This document shows positions 29,432 through 40,377 of a stretch of DNA of 64,000 nucleotides, in pieces. The stretch comes from Paracoccus mutanolyticus (GTDB lineage Bacteria > Pseudomonadota > Alphaproteobacteria > Rhodobacterales > Rhodobacteraceae), in the NCBI RefSeq assembly GCF_003285265.1, contig NZ_CP030239.1, positions 1,116,001 through 1,180,000 on the forward strand. The letters run 5' to 3'. The position numbers and the translations under genes were made by a program. Numbering within the stretch: position 1 is the stretch's first letter; the number at the start of each line of letters is the position of its first letter. The notes beneath the pieces were generated by a model. The model had not been told where the DNA came from, made no database searches, and saw only the letters and a program-made list of their open reading frames with translations.

Positions 29432-29971
29432 TCACGCGGTCTTGGCGACCTGCGTGAACTCCAGTTCGACCGGCGTCGGCCGGCCGAAGATCGAGACCGT
29501 GACCTTGATGCGGCTTGCCACCTCGTCCACTTCCTCGACCATGCCCGAGAAGCCCTCGAAGGGGCCGTCGGTCACATTCACCTTTTCGCCCACGTCGAAC
29601 CGGATCAGGTTGCGCGGCGCGACCTCGGCCCCACCCTCGCCCGAGCGGTGCAGGATGGCGTTCACCTCGTCGTCGCGCATCGGCATCGGCTTGCCCTGGG
29701 CGCCCAGGAAGCCGGTGACGCGATTGATCGAGTTCACCAGGTGATAGGTCCGGTCCGACAGGTCCATGTGCACCAGCACATAGCCCGGCATGAAGCGCCG
29801 TTCCGACGTTACCTTCTTGCCGCGACGAATCTCGATCACCTCTTCGGTGGGGACCAGGACCTCGTCGATCTGCTCTTCCAGACCCTTTTCGACGGCCGCC
29901 TGCCGAATCGCCTCGGCGACCTTCTTTTCGAAGTTCGACAGGACGCTGACCGAATACCAACGCTTTGCCAT
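29432..29971 (-). CDS. nusG: Transcription elongation/antitermination factor NusG
   Basis: A 179-aa NusG that binds RNA polymerase through its N-terminal domain (MAKRWYSVSVLSNFEKKVAE, FMPGYVLVHMDLSDRTYHLV) and links to Rho or S10 through the C-terminal KOW domain (VNVTDGPFEGFSG). The start at 29971 is chosen by homology; an in-frame ATG 57 bases upstream adds unrelated residues. Located between secE and rplK as usual. Intact. Confidence 0.96.
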   Translation of the reverse strand: MAKRWYSVSVLSNFEKKVAEAIRQAAVEKGLEEQIDEVLVPTEEVIEIRRGKKVTSERRFMPGYVLVHMDLSDRTYHLVNSINRVTGFLGAQGKPMPMRDDEVNAILHRSGEGGAEVAPRNLIRFDVGEKVNVTDGPFEGFSGMVEEVDEVASRIKVTVSIFGRPTPVELEFTQVAKTA

Positions 29972-30165
29972 GTCTCGATCGACCCCTGTTCTTCCCGTCG
30001 GGCTTGCGCCAGACCCTTGAATTTCCACGCTGCCCGGTCCGTCATCCGGATCAGGGCCGATGCTTTCGGCCCAAATTGAAATCGGCGCGCACGACCGAAT
30101 CGATGCACGCCGCGTTTCGGGCAGGTCGGGCGGACATACCCCCGGATGGCGTTCGATGCAAGCCC

Positions 30166-30357
30166 TTAGCCGACCAGGTGCAGGATTCCCGACAGGCCGG
30201 ACTTGATCGCCAGGTCCACCAGGAAGAAGAAGATCGAGGCCAGCGTCGCCATGACAAAGACCATGATCGTGGTCGTGATGACCTCGCGGCGGGTGGGCCA
30301 GCTGATCTTGCCGACTTCGGCGCGCACCTGGCTGATGAACTGGACGGGGTTGGCCAT
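30166..30357 (-). CDS. secE: Preprotein translocase subunit SecE
   Basis: A 63-aa single-span SecE that clamps SecY in the Sec translocon. Sequence MANPVQFISQVRAEVGKISW, then PTRREVITTTIMVF leading into one membrane helix. The ATG at 30357 is chosen over one 30 bases upstream because SecE proteins begin this way. Intact; 194 bases upstream of the nusG start in the same direction. Confidence 0.96.
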   Translation of the reverse strand: MANPVQFISQVRAEVGKISWPTRREVITTTIMVFVMATLASIFFFLVDLAIKSGLSGILHLVG

Positions 30358-30409
30358 GACGATCCCTTCGGTCTTGCAGCGCGTCATCTAGCCCGGGGAC
30401 GCCCCCATT

Positions 30410-31312
30410 TCAAGCGTCGTCTTGGTCGCGGCGCGCGGCCGGCTCCAGGAACTCGACCTTCGGCAGGGCGCGCAGGCGCTGGATCTCGGCGGCATAGAAC
30501 GCCTGCGACCGGGCATGGACCGCCTCGCCAAGCAGCCGCAGCGGCGGATGGCCGGCCGAGCGGGGAAAGCGCCGCCGCGCGCGCTGCACCAGGATGCGCA
30601 GGTCGGCGTCGCTGTCGGCCATGGCCTGACGCCGGAACCAGAGATAGCCCGGCTGGGTCAGGCTTTCGTTGGCGGGCGCCGGGTCCGGCACGGCCCGGGC
30701 CAGATCCTGCGGCAGCATCCGCGCCAGGATCTGCGGGCGCAGCGCGGCATAATCCTCGTAGCGCCAGACGACCAGCCGCGCGACCTCGGGGATCTCGGCC
30801 AGGCGGCGGACCAGCCCGGCCCAGCCCAGCCGCGCCGGGTTGCGGCCGCCCAGATAGTCCGACAGCACGATCTCGTTGCCGAAGGACAGTTGCAGCGCAA
30901 AGGCCGAGACCAGAAAGCGCGGGAAGCGCAGACCCAGGAACAGCGTCGCGGGCCCGCCCCCTGCAAGGGCGATGACCTGGCGCACCCGCCGCACCGCAAA
31001 GGGATAGATCAGCCCCCGGGGCGAAAACAGCTTGCCCCGGGCGGTGCCGCCCAGGATGTTTTCCTCGGAGATCAGCAGATGCGGGCAGGCGTCGCGCAAC
31101 CGCGCCAGCGCCTCGCGGCTGGCCTTGTCGCCCGCGCGCCCCGGCCCTTCGGCCAGGGCCTGCGCCAGGGGAATCGGCCCCTCGTCGCGCAGCATCGAGG
31201 GGTCGGCCAAGGACACGCCGCCGGCCTGCAGCGCATCCCGCGCGACTTTCAGCGATTGCTGCAGATGGGTCGAGGCGGTCTTGTGCGCGCCAAGATGGAT
31301 CGTCAGGGCCAT
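30410..31312 (-). CDS. Sulfotransferase-like protein
   Basis: A 300-aa soluble protein with an N-terminal beta strand and P-loop-like segment HLGAHKTASTHLQ (residues 6-18), which matches the 5'-phosphosulfate-binding loop of PAPS-dependent sulfotransferases. The later sequence (VARLVVWRYEDYAALRPQIL) is compatible with that fold. Substrate unknown. It lies between tRNA-Trp and secE, a spot that is gene-free in many bacteria, and runs in the same direction. Intact. It could also be a non-catalytic relative of sulfotransferases. Confidence 0.65.
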   Translation of the reverse strand: MALTIHLGAHKTASTHLQQSLKVARDALQAGGVSLADPSMLRDEGPIPLAQALAEGPGRAGDKASREALARLRDACPHLLISEENILGGTARGKLFSPRGLIYPFAVRRVRQVIALAGGGPATLFLGLRFPRFLVSAFALQLSFGNEIVLSDYLGGRNPARLGWAGLVRRLAEIPEVARLVVWRYEDYAALRPQILARMLPQDLARAVPDPAPANESLTQPGYLWFRRQAMADSDADLRILVQRARRRFPRSAGHPPLRLLGEAVHARSQAFYAAEIQRLRALPKVEFLEPAARRDQDDA

Positions 31313-31371
31313 GTCCTGGTTTCGGCTCCGGGTTTCACGGTGCGGGGATCATCCTGCGACGGAAAACCGGC

Positions 31372-31447
31372 TGGCAGGGGTTGGGGGACTCGAACCCACG
31401 ACCCTCGGTTTTGGAGACCGATGCTCTACCAACTGAGCTAAACCCCT
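31372..31447 (-). tRNA. tRNA-Trp (CCA anticodon)
   Basis: A full cloverleaf: acceptor AGGGGTT/AACCCCT, D-arm with AGCTCAGTTGGTAGAGC, anticodon loop CTCCAAA with anticodon CCA at 31412-31414, T-arm GTGGGTTCGAGTCCC, discriminator G and an encoded 3' CCA. tRNA-Trp beside secE-nusG is a widely conserved arrangement, here interrupted by the sulfotransferase-like gene. Confidence 0.97.
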
Positions 31448-31510
31448 GTGCCTGCGCTTCCATAGAATTTGCGGCGGATGCCGTCAAGCATGGAAAAACC
31501 CCGGCCCCCC

Positions 31511-32757
31511 TTACCCGACCAGGACCGCCCTGAAGTCGTTGACGTTGGTCAGGGTGGGCCCGGTGCTGACCAGATCGCCTATCCGCGCCAACAGGCTGTA
31601 GCTGTCGTGCCCGGCCAGCATCGCGCGCGGATCAAGCCCCGCCGCACGGGCCCGGGCCAGCGTGTCGGGGGTGACGATGGCGCCCGCCGCATCCTCGGAC
31701 CCGTCGATGCCGTCGGTGTCGCCCGACAGCGCGTGGATGCCCGGCTGGCCATCCAGCGCCACGGCCAAGGCCAGCAGGAACTCGGTATTCCGCCCACCCT
31801 TGCCGGGCTTGGCCGAACCGATAGTCACGGTCGTCTCGCCCCCCGACAGCAGCACCGCCGGCGCTCCGACCGGCAGCCCGTGCAGGGCGGCCGAACGCGC
31901 GATCCCGGCCATGACCTGTCCGGCGGCAGACGCCTCGCCCTCGATCGCGTCGCCCAGGATCAGGGGCGTCACGCCCTCGGCCCGCGCCACCGCAGCCGCC
32001 GCCTCGAGCGCCATCAGGGGCGTCGCGATCAGCCGGTAATCGGCCTGGAATTCCGGCAGGGGCGCGGGCGCTTGCAGCAGCAGGCGCCGCGCCGCCTCGG
32101 GCAAGTCGGGACCAAGCAGCGCCACAACGTCTGACAGATCAGACCCCGCCTCGGGGTCCCAGACCGTCGGCCCCGAGGCGATGGCCAGCGGATCGTCGCC
32201 CGGCACGTCCGAGATCGCCAGCGTCACCACCCTTGCCGGGGCCGCTGCCAGCGCCAGCCGCCCGCCCTTGACCGAGGACAGCCTGCGCCGCACCCGGTTC
32301 ATGACCGAGATCGGCGCCCCCGAGGCCAGCAGCAGCCGGTTCACCTGCATCTTGTCGTCCAGCGTCAGGCCCGGCGCCGGCGCCGTCATCAGCGCCGAGC
32401 CGCCGCCCGGACCAGCGCCAGCACCAGATCGTCGGGCCCGAGCCCCCGCACCGCCGCCAGGATGCGCTGCGCGGCCTCGGCCCCCGCCTGGTCGGGAACG
32501 GGATGGGCGGCCTCGATGACCTCGATGCTGCGTGTCGGCACGGCGTGGCCGTAGCGGGTCACGACCACGCCGGTCACGTCGGGCCATTCCGCCTCGACCG
32601 CACGGGCCATGGCGGCGGCGGACTTGCCCGCCCCCACCACGACCACCCGGCCCCGAGGCCGCTCCGGCAGATGCCGCGCCAGAACCCGCGCCGGATCGGC
32701 GCTCTCAACTGCCGCGCGGAAAAGGCGTCGAAGGAAACCGTCTGGATCGACCGCCAT
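31511..32757 (-). CDS. Glycerate 2-kinase, MOFRL family (one-base deletion)
   Basis: A GckA/TtuD-type enzyme that phosphorylates D-glycerate to 2-phosphoglycerate (sometimes annotated hydroxypyruvate reductase). N-terminal part: RGRVVVVGAGKSAAAMARAV. C-terminal MOFRL domain: LLSGGETTVTIGSAKPGKGG, RNTEFLLALA and SGDTDGIDGSEDAAGA. A missing T at about 32408 splits the frame between LVLALV and the GGGSALMTAP block. The start at 32757 follows GGGGGA by four bases; an ATG at 32769 has no ribosome site. Corrected length about 415 aa. Confidence 0.88.
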
Positions 32758-32851
32758 CACATCCCCCATTCAGATAGCCGCGCCGGACAGGCGCAAATGC
32801 AAGGCCGCTTTCCGGCGCAGGCCCCTGCCCGAGGACCGGCGCCGGGGCGGA

Positions 32852-33964
<1,113 letters not shown>

Positions 33965-34110
33965 CTCAGGCATCCTCTTGTGCAGCTGGCGTTTCGCAAG
34001 ATCGCCTATCCGGGGCGTCCCGCTGCGTCAAGTTCAAGCCCCCGGCGCAAAGGCCGGCGCCAAATGCGATGCGCCTTGCCCGGGACGGCCGCGCGCCCTA
34101 GCTTGCGCGC

Positions 34111-34913
34111 ATGACGGCCGATCCGACCTATCGGGGATTCGCGCTCGACGCGGAAACCGCGCTGGCTCTTCTGCAATGGCAGGCCGAGCTGGGCGCGGAC
34201 GAGCCATGCCTGGACGCCCCCATCGACCGCTACGACATGCCCGACCGCGCCGCGCCCCCCGCGCCGGCGGCGGCCGTTCAGGCCCCCCTGGCCTTGCCCG
34301 AGGATCCGGCCCAGGACCACGCCGCCCTGGCCGAGGCGATGGCCGCCGGCGCCCGGACCCTGGCCGAGCTTGCCGCCGCGCAAGAGGCCTTCGACGGCAT
34401 CGACCTGAAAAAGGGGGCGCGCAACTTCTGCTTCGCCGACGGCAATCCGGGCGCCCGCGTGATGATCATCGGCGAGGCCCCGGGCGAGGAGGAGGACCGC
34501 CAGGGCCGGCCCTTCGTCGGGCGCGCGGGCCAGCTTCTGGACCTGATGTTCGGCGCCATCGGCCTGTCGCGTCAGGCCGTCGATGCCGAGCGCGCGCTTT
34601 ACATCACCAATGTGCTTCCCTGGCGGCCGCCGGGCAACCGCCGCCCCGAGGCGGCCGAGATGGCGATGATGCTGCCGTTCCTGCGCCGCCATGTGGAGCT
34701 GATCCAGCCCGACCTGCTGGTGCTCATGGGTAACACGCCCTGCATGGCCGCGCTGAACCGGCAGGGCATCCTGAAGCTGCGCGGCCAGTGGACCGAAGCC
34801 TTCGGCCTGCCCACCCTGCCGATGGCCCATCCCGCCTATCTGCTGCGCACGCCGCTGGCCAGCGCGAGGCCTGGGCCGACCTTCTGTCCATCGCGGCGCG
34901 GCTCGAGCCCTAG
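34111..34913 (+). CDS. Uracil-DNA glycosylase, family 4/5-like (one-base deletion)
   Basis: Excises uracil from DNA. Family-4 motifs are visible: GEAPGEEEDRQGRPF followed by VGRAGQLLD, YITNVLPWRPPGNRRP, and the distal MAHPAYLLR. The first 90 residues are an Ala/Pro-rich linker. A missing A at 34861 (GCCAGCG for GCCAAGCG) shifts the last 16 codons; corrected protein is 267 aa ending ARLEP. The stop codon overlaps the stop of the convergent DsbD-like gene. Only a few Cys are present (FCFADG, GNTPCM), so the usual iron-sulfur cluster cannot be confirmed. Confidence 0.85.
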
Positions 34914-35688
34914 CCGGGCGTGCAGCCGCGGTATTCGACCGCCGTGTCCGGGGCGATCAGGGTCAGGCGCAGGTCCGCAGGGTCCAGCGCAAAGGGCTTG
35001 CCGGTCTCGGCCACGAAATCGGCCTCGGCGGTCAGGATATCGCCCTGCCGCGACAGTTCGGGCTGCGACACCCAGACCGGGGCGCCCCCCGGCTCTCCCT
35101 CAAGCTCCATCGCAACCTCGGGGGCCGTCGCGTCGAACCGGGCGGTGACGCGCATCCCGTCGCGATGGGCTCGATCCGGCAGGGCGGCTGGTCTGGGGCC
35201 TGATCCGGCATCCGCTCCAGCGCGGCCTGGATCACCGGGTCGGGGCCGGGACCGGGGGGCGGCGCCCGCAAGGCCACCTCGGCCGGAACGCAGATGTCGT
35301 CGCACAGGCCGAAATCGACCCGGGCATGCAGGACGACCGGCCGTGCCGGATCCTGCGGCGCGACCTCGATCGGCAGGACCAGTTCGTCGTGATAGCCCAA
35401 GGTGCGCTCTCCGCCCGATTCAAAGGCTTCGGGGCGCGGCCAGTGCAGATCCACCCGGCCCAGGTTCTGCGACTGTCCCCAGTCGAAGCGCGGCGGCACG
35501 CCCGCATCGCCGGGGCTGCGCCAATAGGTCTTCCATCCCGGCTCCAGCCGCAGGCGCAGGGCGGTCATGCGGTGCCCCTGGGGCGTGACCCAGCCCGCCA
35601 TCAGCTCGGCCGAGGCAAGGCCGGGGGGCGGGACATCCTGGGCCAGGGCGGAACAGGGTATGAGGAGCAGCAGGGCAAGGGCTTTCAT
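34910..35688 (-). CDS. Periplasmic DsbD N-terminal-domain-like protein (one-base deletion)
   Basis: About 259 aa with signal peptide (MKALALLLLIPCSALAQD) and a mature domain resembling the DsbD N-terminal/'DsbC' domain: LEPGWKTYWRSPGDAGVPPR and DFGLCDDICVPAEVAL, whose CDDIC cysteine pair would carry the redox function. No membrane domain follows, so it is a stand-alone periplasmic thiol-disulfide partner, possibly in cytochrome maturation (inference). A missing G at about 35161 splits the frame. Stop codons of this gene and the glycosylase overlap tail to tail (CTAG). Confidence 0.75.
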
Positions 35689-35797
35689 GCTGCATTCATA
35701 GGCGCCCCCGGGGGCGGGGGTGAAGTCACAAATCCGGCAGGGTCTTGCGAAAACGGTCCTCTGCGCCGATCTTTGTTGCAAGCGTAAAGGAGTTCCC

Positions 35798-36370
35798 GTG
35801 CACCCTTCCAGCAATCTGACCGGCAAGCTGCTGATCGCCATGCCCGGCATGCGCGATCCGCGTTTCGAGCATTCCGTGATCCTGGTCTGCGCCCATTCCG
35901 ACGAAGGGGCGATGGGGCTGGTGGTGAATCGCGCGATGCCCGACGTGGGGTTTTCGGACCTTCTGGCGCAGCTTGGAATCGACGCCGGCCCCGATGCGAT
36001 GGACATTCCCGTCCGCTTCGGCGGCCCGGTGGAGCCGGGGCGCGGCTTCGTGCTGCACCGCGTCTCCGAGGGCACCGAGTTGGGCGAGAACCGGATGCGC
36101 ATCGGCGCGACGCTGGCCATGTCCACGACCCGCGACATCCTCGAGGATTTCGCCCAGGGGCGCGGCCCGCAGCCGGCGATGCTGGCCCTGGGTTACGCGG
36201 GCTGGGGGCCGGGGCAGCTTGACAGCGAGATCCTGGACAATGGCTGGCTGACCTCGGACCAGTACGATGAGATCATCTTTGGCACCGACAATGCCGCCAA
36301 GTGGCGCGCGGCGCTGATGGGCATGGGGATCGACCCGCTGGCGCTGTCGCCGAACGCCGGCCACGCCTGA
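35798..36370 (+). CDS. YqgE/AlgH family protein (UPF0301)
   Basis: A 190-aa cytoplasmic protein of the AlgH/YqgE family, function not settled. Typical features: LTGKLLIAMPGMRDPRFEHS, then HSDEGAMGLVVNRAMPDVGF, FGGPVEPGRGFVLHR, and the closing GYAGWGPGQLDSEILDNGWL. The start is a GTG six bases after AAAGGAG; the open frame extends upstream but without a ribosome site or homology. Intact. Confidence 0.9.
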   Translation: MHPSSNLTGKLLIAMPGMRDPRFEHSVILVCAHSDEGAMGLVVNRAMPDVGFSDLLAQLGIDAGPDAMDIPVRFGGPVEPGRGFVLHRVSEGTELGENRMRIGATLAMSTTRDILEDFAQGRGPQPAMLALGYAGWGPGQLDSEILDNGWLTSDQYDEIIFGTDNAAKWRAALMGMGIDPLALSPNAGHA

Positions 36371-36377
36371 ACCCGCC

Positions 36378-37326
36378 CTAGCGCGGCGCCGCCGCCCGCC
36401 GCAGCCGGTCGTTGATCGCGGCGCCGAGGCCCGTTTCGGGCACCGGCGCGACGGCGATGGGCCGACCCTGGGCATCGGCCTGGTGCAGCAGCTCGAACAG
36501 CCGCGCCGCCGCCTCGGCCAGGTCGGCCCCCTCGCTCAGGCTCATCGCTCCGGCAACGGGGCCATGCCGATCAGCAGCTCGCCCGGGCGCGCCGCAGTGG
36601 CGTTCAGCCGCAGGCTGGCGCGCGTGGCGTAATGGCTGGTCAGCTGGCCCGGGCATTCGGCCCGCGGGGTCCAGCCGGGGAGTGGCCGCCGCGCCCACCC
36701 AGCGCGGCGGCGATCGCCTCGGCGGGCAGGCCGCCGGGGCGCAGCAGCACGGGCCGGCCGTCCTGCCAGCCGATGATCGTCGATTCCACCCCGACCGGGC
36801 AGGCGCCCGCGTCCAGCACGGCCGCGATGCGCCCGCCAAGGCCCGTGACGGGATCGGCCACATGCGCCGCCGTGGTCGCGCTGATCCGTCCCGAGGGGTT
36901 GGCCGAGGGCGCCGCCAGGGGCCCGCCGAAGCGGCGCAGCAGCGCCTGCGCCACGGGATGCGCCGGCACCCGGATCGCCACCGTGTCCAGCCCCGCCGTC
37001 ACCAGGGGCGCGATGCCCGACCCGGGCCGCAGCGGCCGCACCAGCGTCAGCGCGCCCGGCCAGAAGGCATCGGCCAGGTCGCGCGCGGCATCGTCCAGCA
37101 CCGCGATGCGTTCGGCCGCCTCCAGGTCGGGCAGGTGCGCGATCAGCGGGTTGAAGCTTGGCCGGCCCTTGGCCTCGTAGATGCGGGCGACCGCCCGGCC
37201 GTCGCGGGCGTCGCCCGCCAGACCATAGACCGTCTCGGTCGGCATGGCGACCAGTTCGCCCCGCGCCAGCAGCGCGCTGGCCTCGGCCAGGCCCTGATCG
37301 TCCGGGACAAGAAGGCGGGTCTGCAT
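36378..37326 (-). CDS. tsaC: Threonylcarbamoyl-AMP synthase, Sua5 type (two indels)
   Basis: Makes threonylcarbamoyl-AMP for the t6A37 modification of tRNA. N-terminal YrdC domain: ELVAMPTETVYGLAGDARDG, KGRPSFNPLIAHL, PLAAPSANPSGRISATTAAH. The C-terminal Sua5 domain is recognisable (PGQLTSHYA, then GAMSLSEGADLAEAAARLFE, ending INDRLRRAAAPR) but is reached only through two breaks, at about 36665 and 36550 (both missing bases, the latter in a GGG run). Corrected length about 316 aa. The ATG at 37326 (MQTRLLVPDDQG) is chosen by homology. Confidence 0.9.
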
Positions 37327-37439
37327 CGTTACGTCGGGTTCGGGTTGCTGGCGCAGGGCGCGCCCATAATATGGTTCCGGGGACCAGTTACGCGCCCGGG
37401 GCCGATTTGCCAAGGCGCCAGAGGGGGAGAAAGCCAGCC

Positions 37440-39129
37440 ATGACCTATCGCGCGCCCGTCGATCAGATCGCCTTCATCCTGAACCGGGTCGTGGCCTTTC
37501 CTCAGCTTGCGCAAACCGAGCGTTTCGCCGAGGCCACCCCCGAGACGGTCGAGGCGATCCTGACCGGCGCCGCCCGGCTGGCCACCGACGTGATCGCGCC
37601 GGTGAACCGGGCGGGCGACCTGCACCCGGCGCGGCTGGAAAACGGCGCGCTCCGCTCCAGCCCCGGGTTCGCCGAGGCGTTCCGTGCGCTGGCCGAAGGC
37701 GGCTGGATCGGGCTGTCGGCGGACCCCGACCATGGCGGCATGGGCCTGCCGCAGGCGCTGAACATGGCGGTGAACGAAATGGTCGCCTCGGGCTGCCTGG
37801 CGCTGCAGCTGAACCCGCTGCTGACCCAGGGCCAGATCGAGGCGCTGGAGCATCACGGCAGCGACGAACTGAAGGCCTTGTATCTGCCCAAGCTGACCTC
37901 GGGGGAATGGTCGGGCACAATGACCTGACCGAGCCGCAGGCCGGTTCCGACGTGGGCGCGCTGACCACAAGGGCCGAGCGCGCCGGGGACGGGACCTATC
38001 GCATCACCGGGCAGAAGATCTTCATCACCTGGGGCGACAGCGACGTGACGGAAAACGTCTGCCACCTGGTCCTCGCCCGGCTGCCCGACGGCGCCCCCGG
38101 CACCCGCGGCATCAGCCTGTTCATGGTGCCGAAGTTCATCCCCGACGAAAACGGCAGACCCGGCGTCCCGAACGACCTGCGCGTCGTCAGCCTGGAACAC
38201 AAGCTGGGCATCCACGGCTCGCCCACCTGCGTGATGAGCTTCGAGGGCGCCAAGGGCTGGCTGGTAGGCCAGGAACACAAGGGCATGGCGGCGATGTTCA
38301 CCATGATGAACTGCGCCCGCCTGGGCGTCGGCATCCAGGGCGTGGCGCAGGCCGAGGCGGCCTTGCAGCAGGCCGTCGCCTATGCGGCCGAGCGCAACCA
38401 GATGGGCCCGATCATCCGTCACCCGGACGTGCGCCGGATGCTGGCCGAGGCGCGGGCCGAGGTCTTTGCCGCCCGCGCGATCTGCCTGGGCTGCGCCGTC
38501 GCCATCGACATGGCGCGGGCGACCGGCAGCGCGGACTGGGCGGCGCGGGCGGCCTTCCTGACCCCCATCGCCAAGGCCTATGGCACCGATGTCGGCATCC
38601 GCGTGGCCGACATGGGCGTCCAGGTCCACGGCGGCATGGGCTATATCGAGGAAACCGGCGCCGCCCAATACCTGCGCGACGTGCGCATCACCGCGATCTA
38701 CGAAGGCACGAACGGCATCCAGGCGATGGACCTGGTCGGCCGCAAGCTGGCCGACGGCGGGGCCGCCGCCACGGCGCTGCTGGACGAGATCCTGGACGGC
38801 GCCAAGGCCGCACAGGCCCGCAGCCCGATCTGGCGCATGAGGTCTGGCAGGCCGCCGAGACCCTGCGCGAGGCGACGCTGGACCTGCTGGAGCTTGCACC
38901 CGAGGACCGTTTCGCGGGCGCCGTGCCTTATCTCATGGCCTTCGCCCGGGTGCTGGGCGCGCATTACCACCTGCGCGCGGCGGTGGAGGGGGGCCCAGCC
39001 ACGCTGGCGCGGGTCCATGTCAACCGCATCCTGCCGCAGTTCTGCGCCGACCTGGCGGCGGTGCGGGCCGGGGGCGCGGATCTCGGAGCTCTTGACGATG
39101 CCCTGCTGGCGGGCCAGATGGCCGGGTGA
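37440..39129 (+). CDS. Acyl-CoA dehydrogenase, long C-terminal-domain type (two indels)
   Basis: FAD-dependent oxidation of an acyl-CoA to the enoyl-CoA. At about 563 aa it belongs to the long group that includes DmdC-like enzymes. Visible: LTEPQAGSDVGALTTRAE (substrate/FAD loop), QKIFITWGDSD, GIHGSPTCVMSFEGAKGWLV, VHGGMGYIEETGAAQYLRDV and IYEGTNGIQAMDLVGRK. A missing A at about 37923 and a missing C in a C-run at about 38824 break the frame; the C-terminal domain (FARVLGAHYHLRAAVEGGP) follows. Substrate unknown. The next gene starts on its stop codon (GTGA). Confidence 0.88.
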
Positions 39130-40147
39130 TCCGCAGCGAACCCCATATCCCCCCGGCCGAAGGCGAGGCGCGAGAGATCGCGCCGGGCGTCCTGTGGATG
39201 CAGATGCCCCTGCCCTTCAATCCTTATCACCATTCTCTTGCTGTTCTTGGCGCTCACGCTCCTTTTCGTTTCTAACGGCCAGCAATCAATGAGGCGTGTT
39301 TGCCGCATACAGGCGCTGATGCAGGTCGGCCGCTGGCCGGCGCGCCGGTCACGCGGCTGATCGCCACCCATCACCATCTGGACCACATGGGGCTGGCCGG
39401 CTGGTTCCGTTCAAGCCACGGGGTCGAGCTGTGGACCTCGCGCACCGTCTGGCTGACGGCGCGCATGTCGATCCTGGACGTGCAGGACCGCCCGACGCCG
39501 CAGGCGCTGGCGTTCTGGCGCCAAGCCGGGATGCCGCCCGAGATGATCGCCGAGCGGGCCGCGGAACGGCCCTTCAACATGGCGGACCTCTCGGCCCCCC
39601 TGCCGCCCGGCTATCGCCGCCTGGCCGAGGGGCACGAGATCGCCTTCGGCGAGCGGCGCTGGATCGTCCGCATGGGCGAGGGGCACGCCCCCGAACATGT
39701 CACCCTGTGGTCGCAGGACGACGATCTGGTGATCGGCGGCGATCAGCTTCTGGCCTCGATCTCGCCCAATCTCGGCGTGCATCCGAACGAGCCCGAGGGC
39801 GACCCGATCGGCGGCTGGCTGACCAGTTGCGCCCGGCTGGCCGAGCACGCCCGGCCCGACCAGCTGATCCTGCCCGGCCACCGGCTGCCCATCGCGGGCT
39901 GCCGACCCGGCTGCGCCAGCTGATCGACAACCAGCGCGCCGCGCTGGAGCGGCTGGCCGCCGGGCTGGCGGGCGCGCCGCGCACCACGGTCGGCTGCTTC
40001 GACCTGCTGTATCGCCGGGTGATCGGCAAGCCCGAGTTCGGGCTGGCCCTGGCCGAGGCGGTGGGCCACATCAACCACCTGCGCGCGGCGGGCCGGGTGT
40101 GGCCCGTGGGCCAGACCGAGCAGGGCGCCACCCTTTGGGGGGCGTGA
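39126..40147 (+). CDS. Metallo-beta-lactamase fold hydrolase, N-terminal block replaced
   Basis: An MBL-fold hydrolase of about 340 aa. The zinc motif [17 protein letters not shown], the [20 protein letters not shown] block (third metal ligand) and ILPGHRLP are present. The gene starts at a GTG overlapping the dehydrogenase stop ([20 protein letters not shown], then LWMQMPLPF). Between about 39219 and 39327 the expected first beta strands are replaced by unrelated, lower-GC sequence with a stop codon, although the length is about right. A missing T at about 39890 breaks the frame again. Probably functions in the same pathway as the dehydrogenase. Confidence 0.8.
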
Positions 40148-40208
40148 CAGCCCCCCCGGCTTGGGCTATCCAAGGCGCGACGCAGCGCAGAATCCCGGGG
40201 GAGGAACC

Positions 40209-40361
40209 ATGGCCTCGCATCACGAAGTCACCGAACACAAGCACGGCTCGATGGACATCAGCGATCATCAGAAGACGTTCGCGGGCTTCATCCGGCTCTC
40301 GACTTGGGTCGTGGGACTGGCGATCGCGGTGCTGATCTTCCTGGCGCTGGCGAACAGCTGA
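40209..40361 (+). CDS. ctaH: aa3-type cytochrome c oxidase subunit IV
   Basis: A 50-aa single-span membrane protein: polar N terminus ([20 protein letters not shown]), the [20 protein letters not shown] helix, and a three-residue tail. This is the small bacterial subunit IV of aa3 oxidase (Pfam COX4_pro_2). In Paracoccus it is dispensable for activity and maps away from the main oxidase genes, as here. A GGGAGGAACC site precedes the ATG. The symbol follows the Paracoccus denitrificans name. Confidence 0.9.
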   Translation: MASHHEVTEHKHGSMDISDHQKTFAGFIRLSTWVVGLAIAVLIFLALANS

Positions 40362-40377
40362 TCCTTCGGAGCATTCG

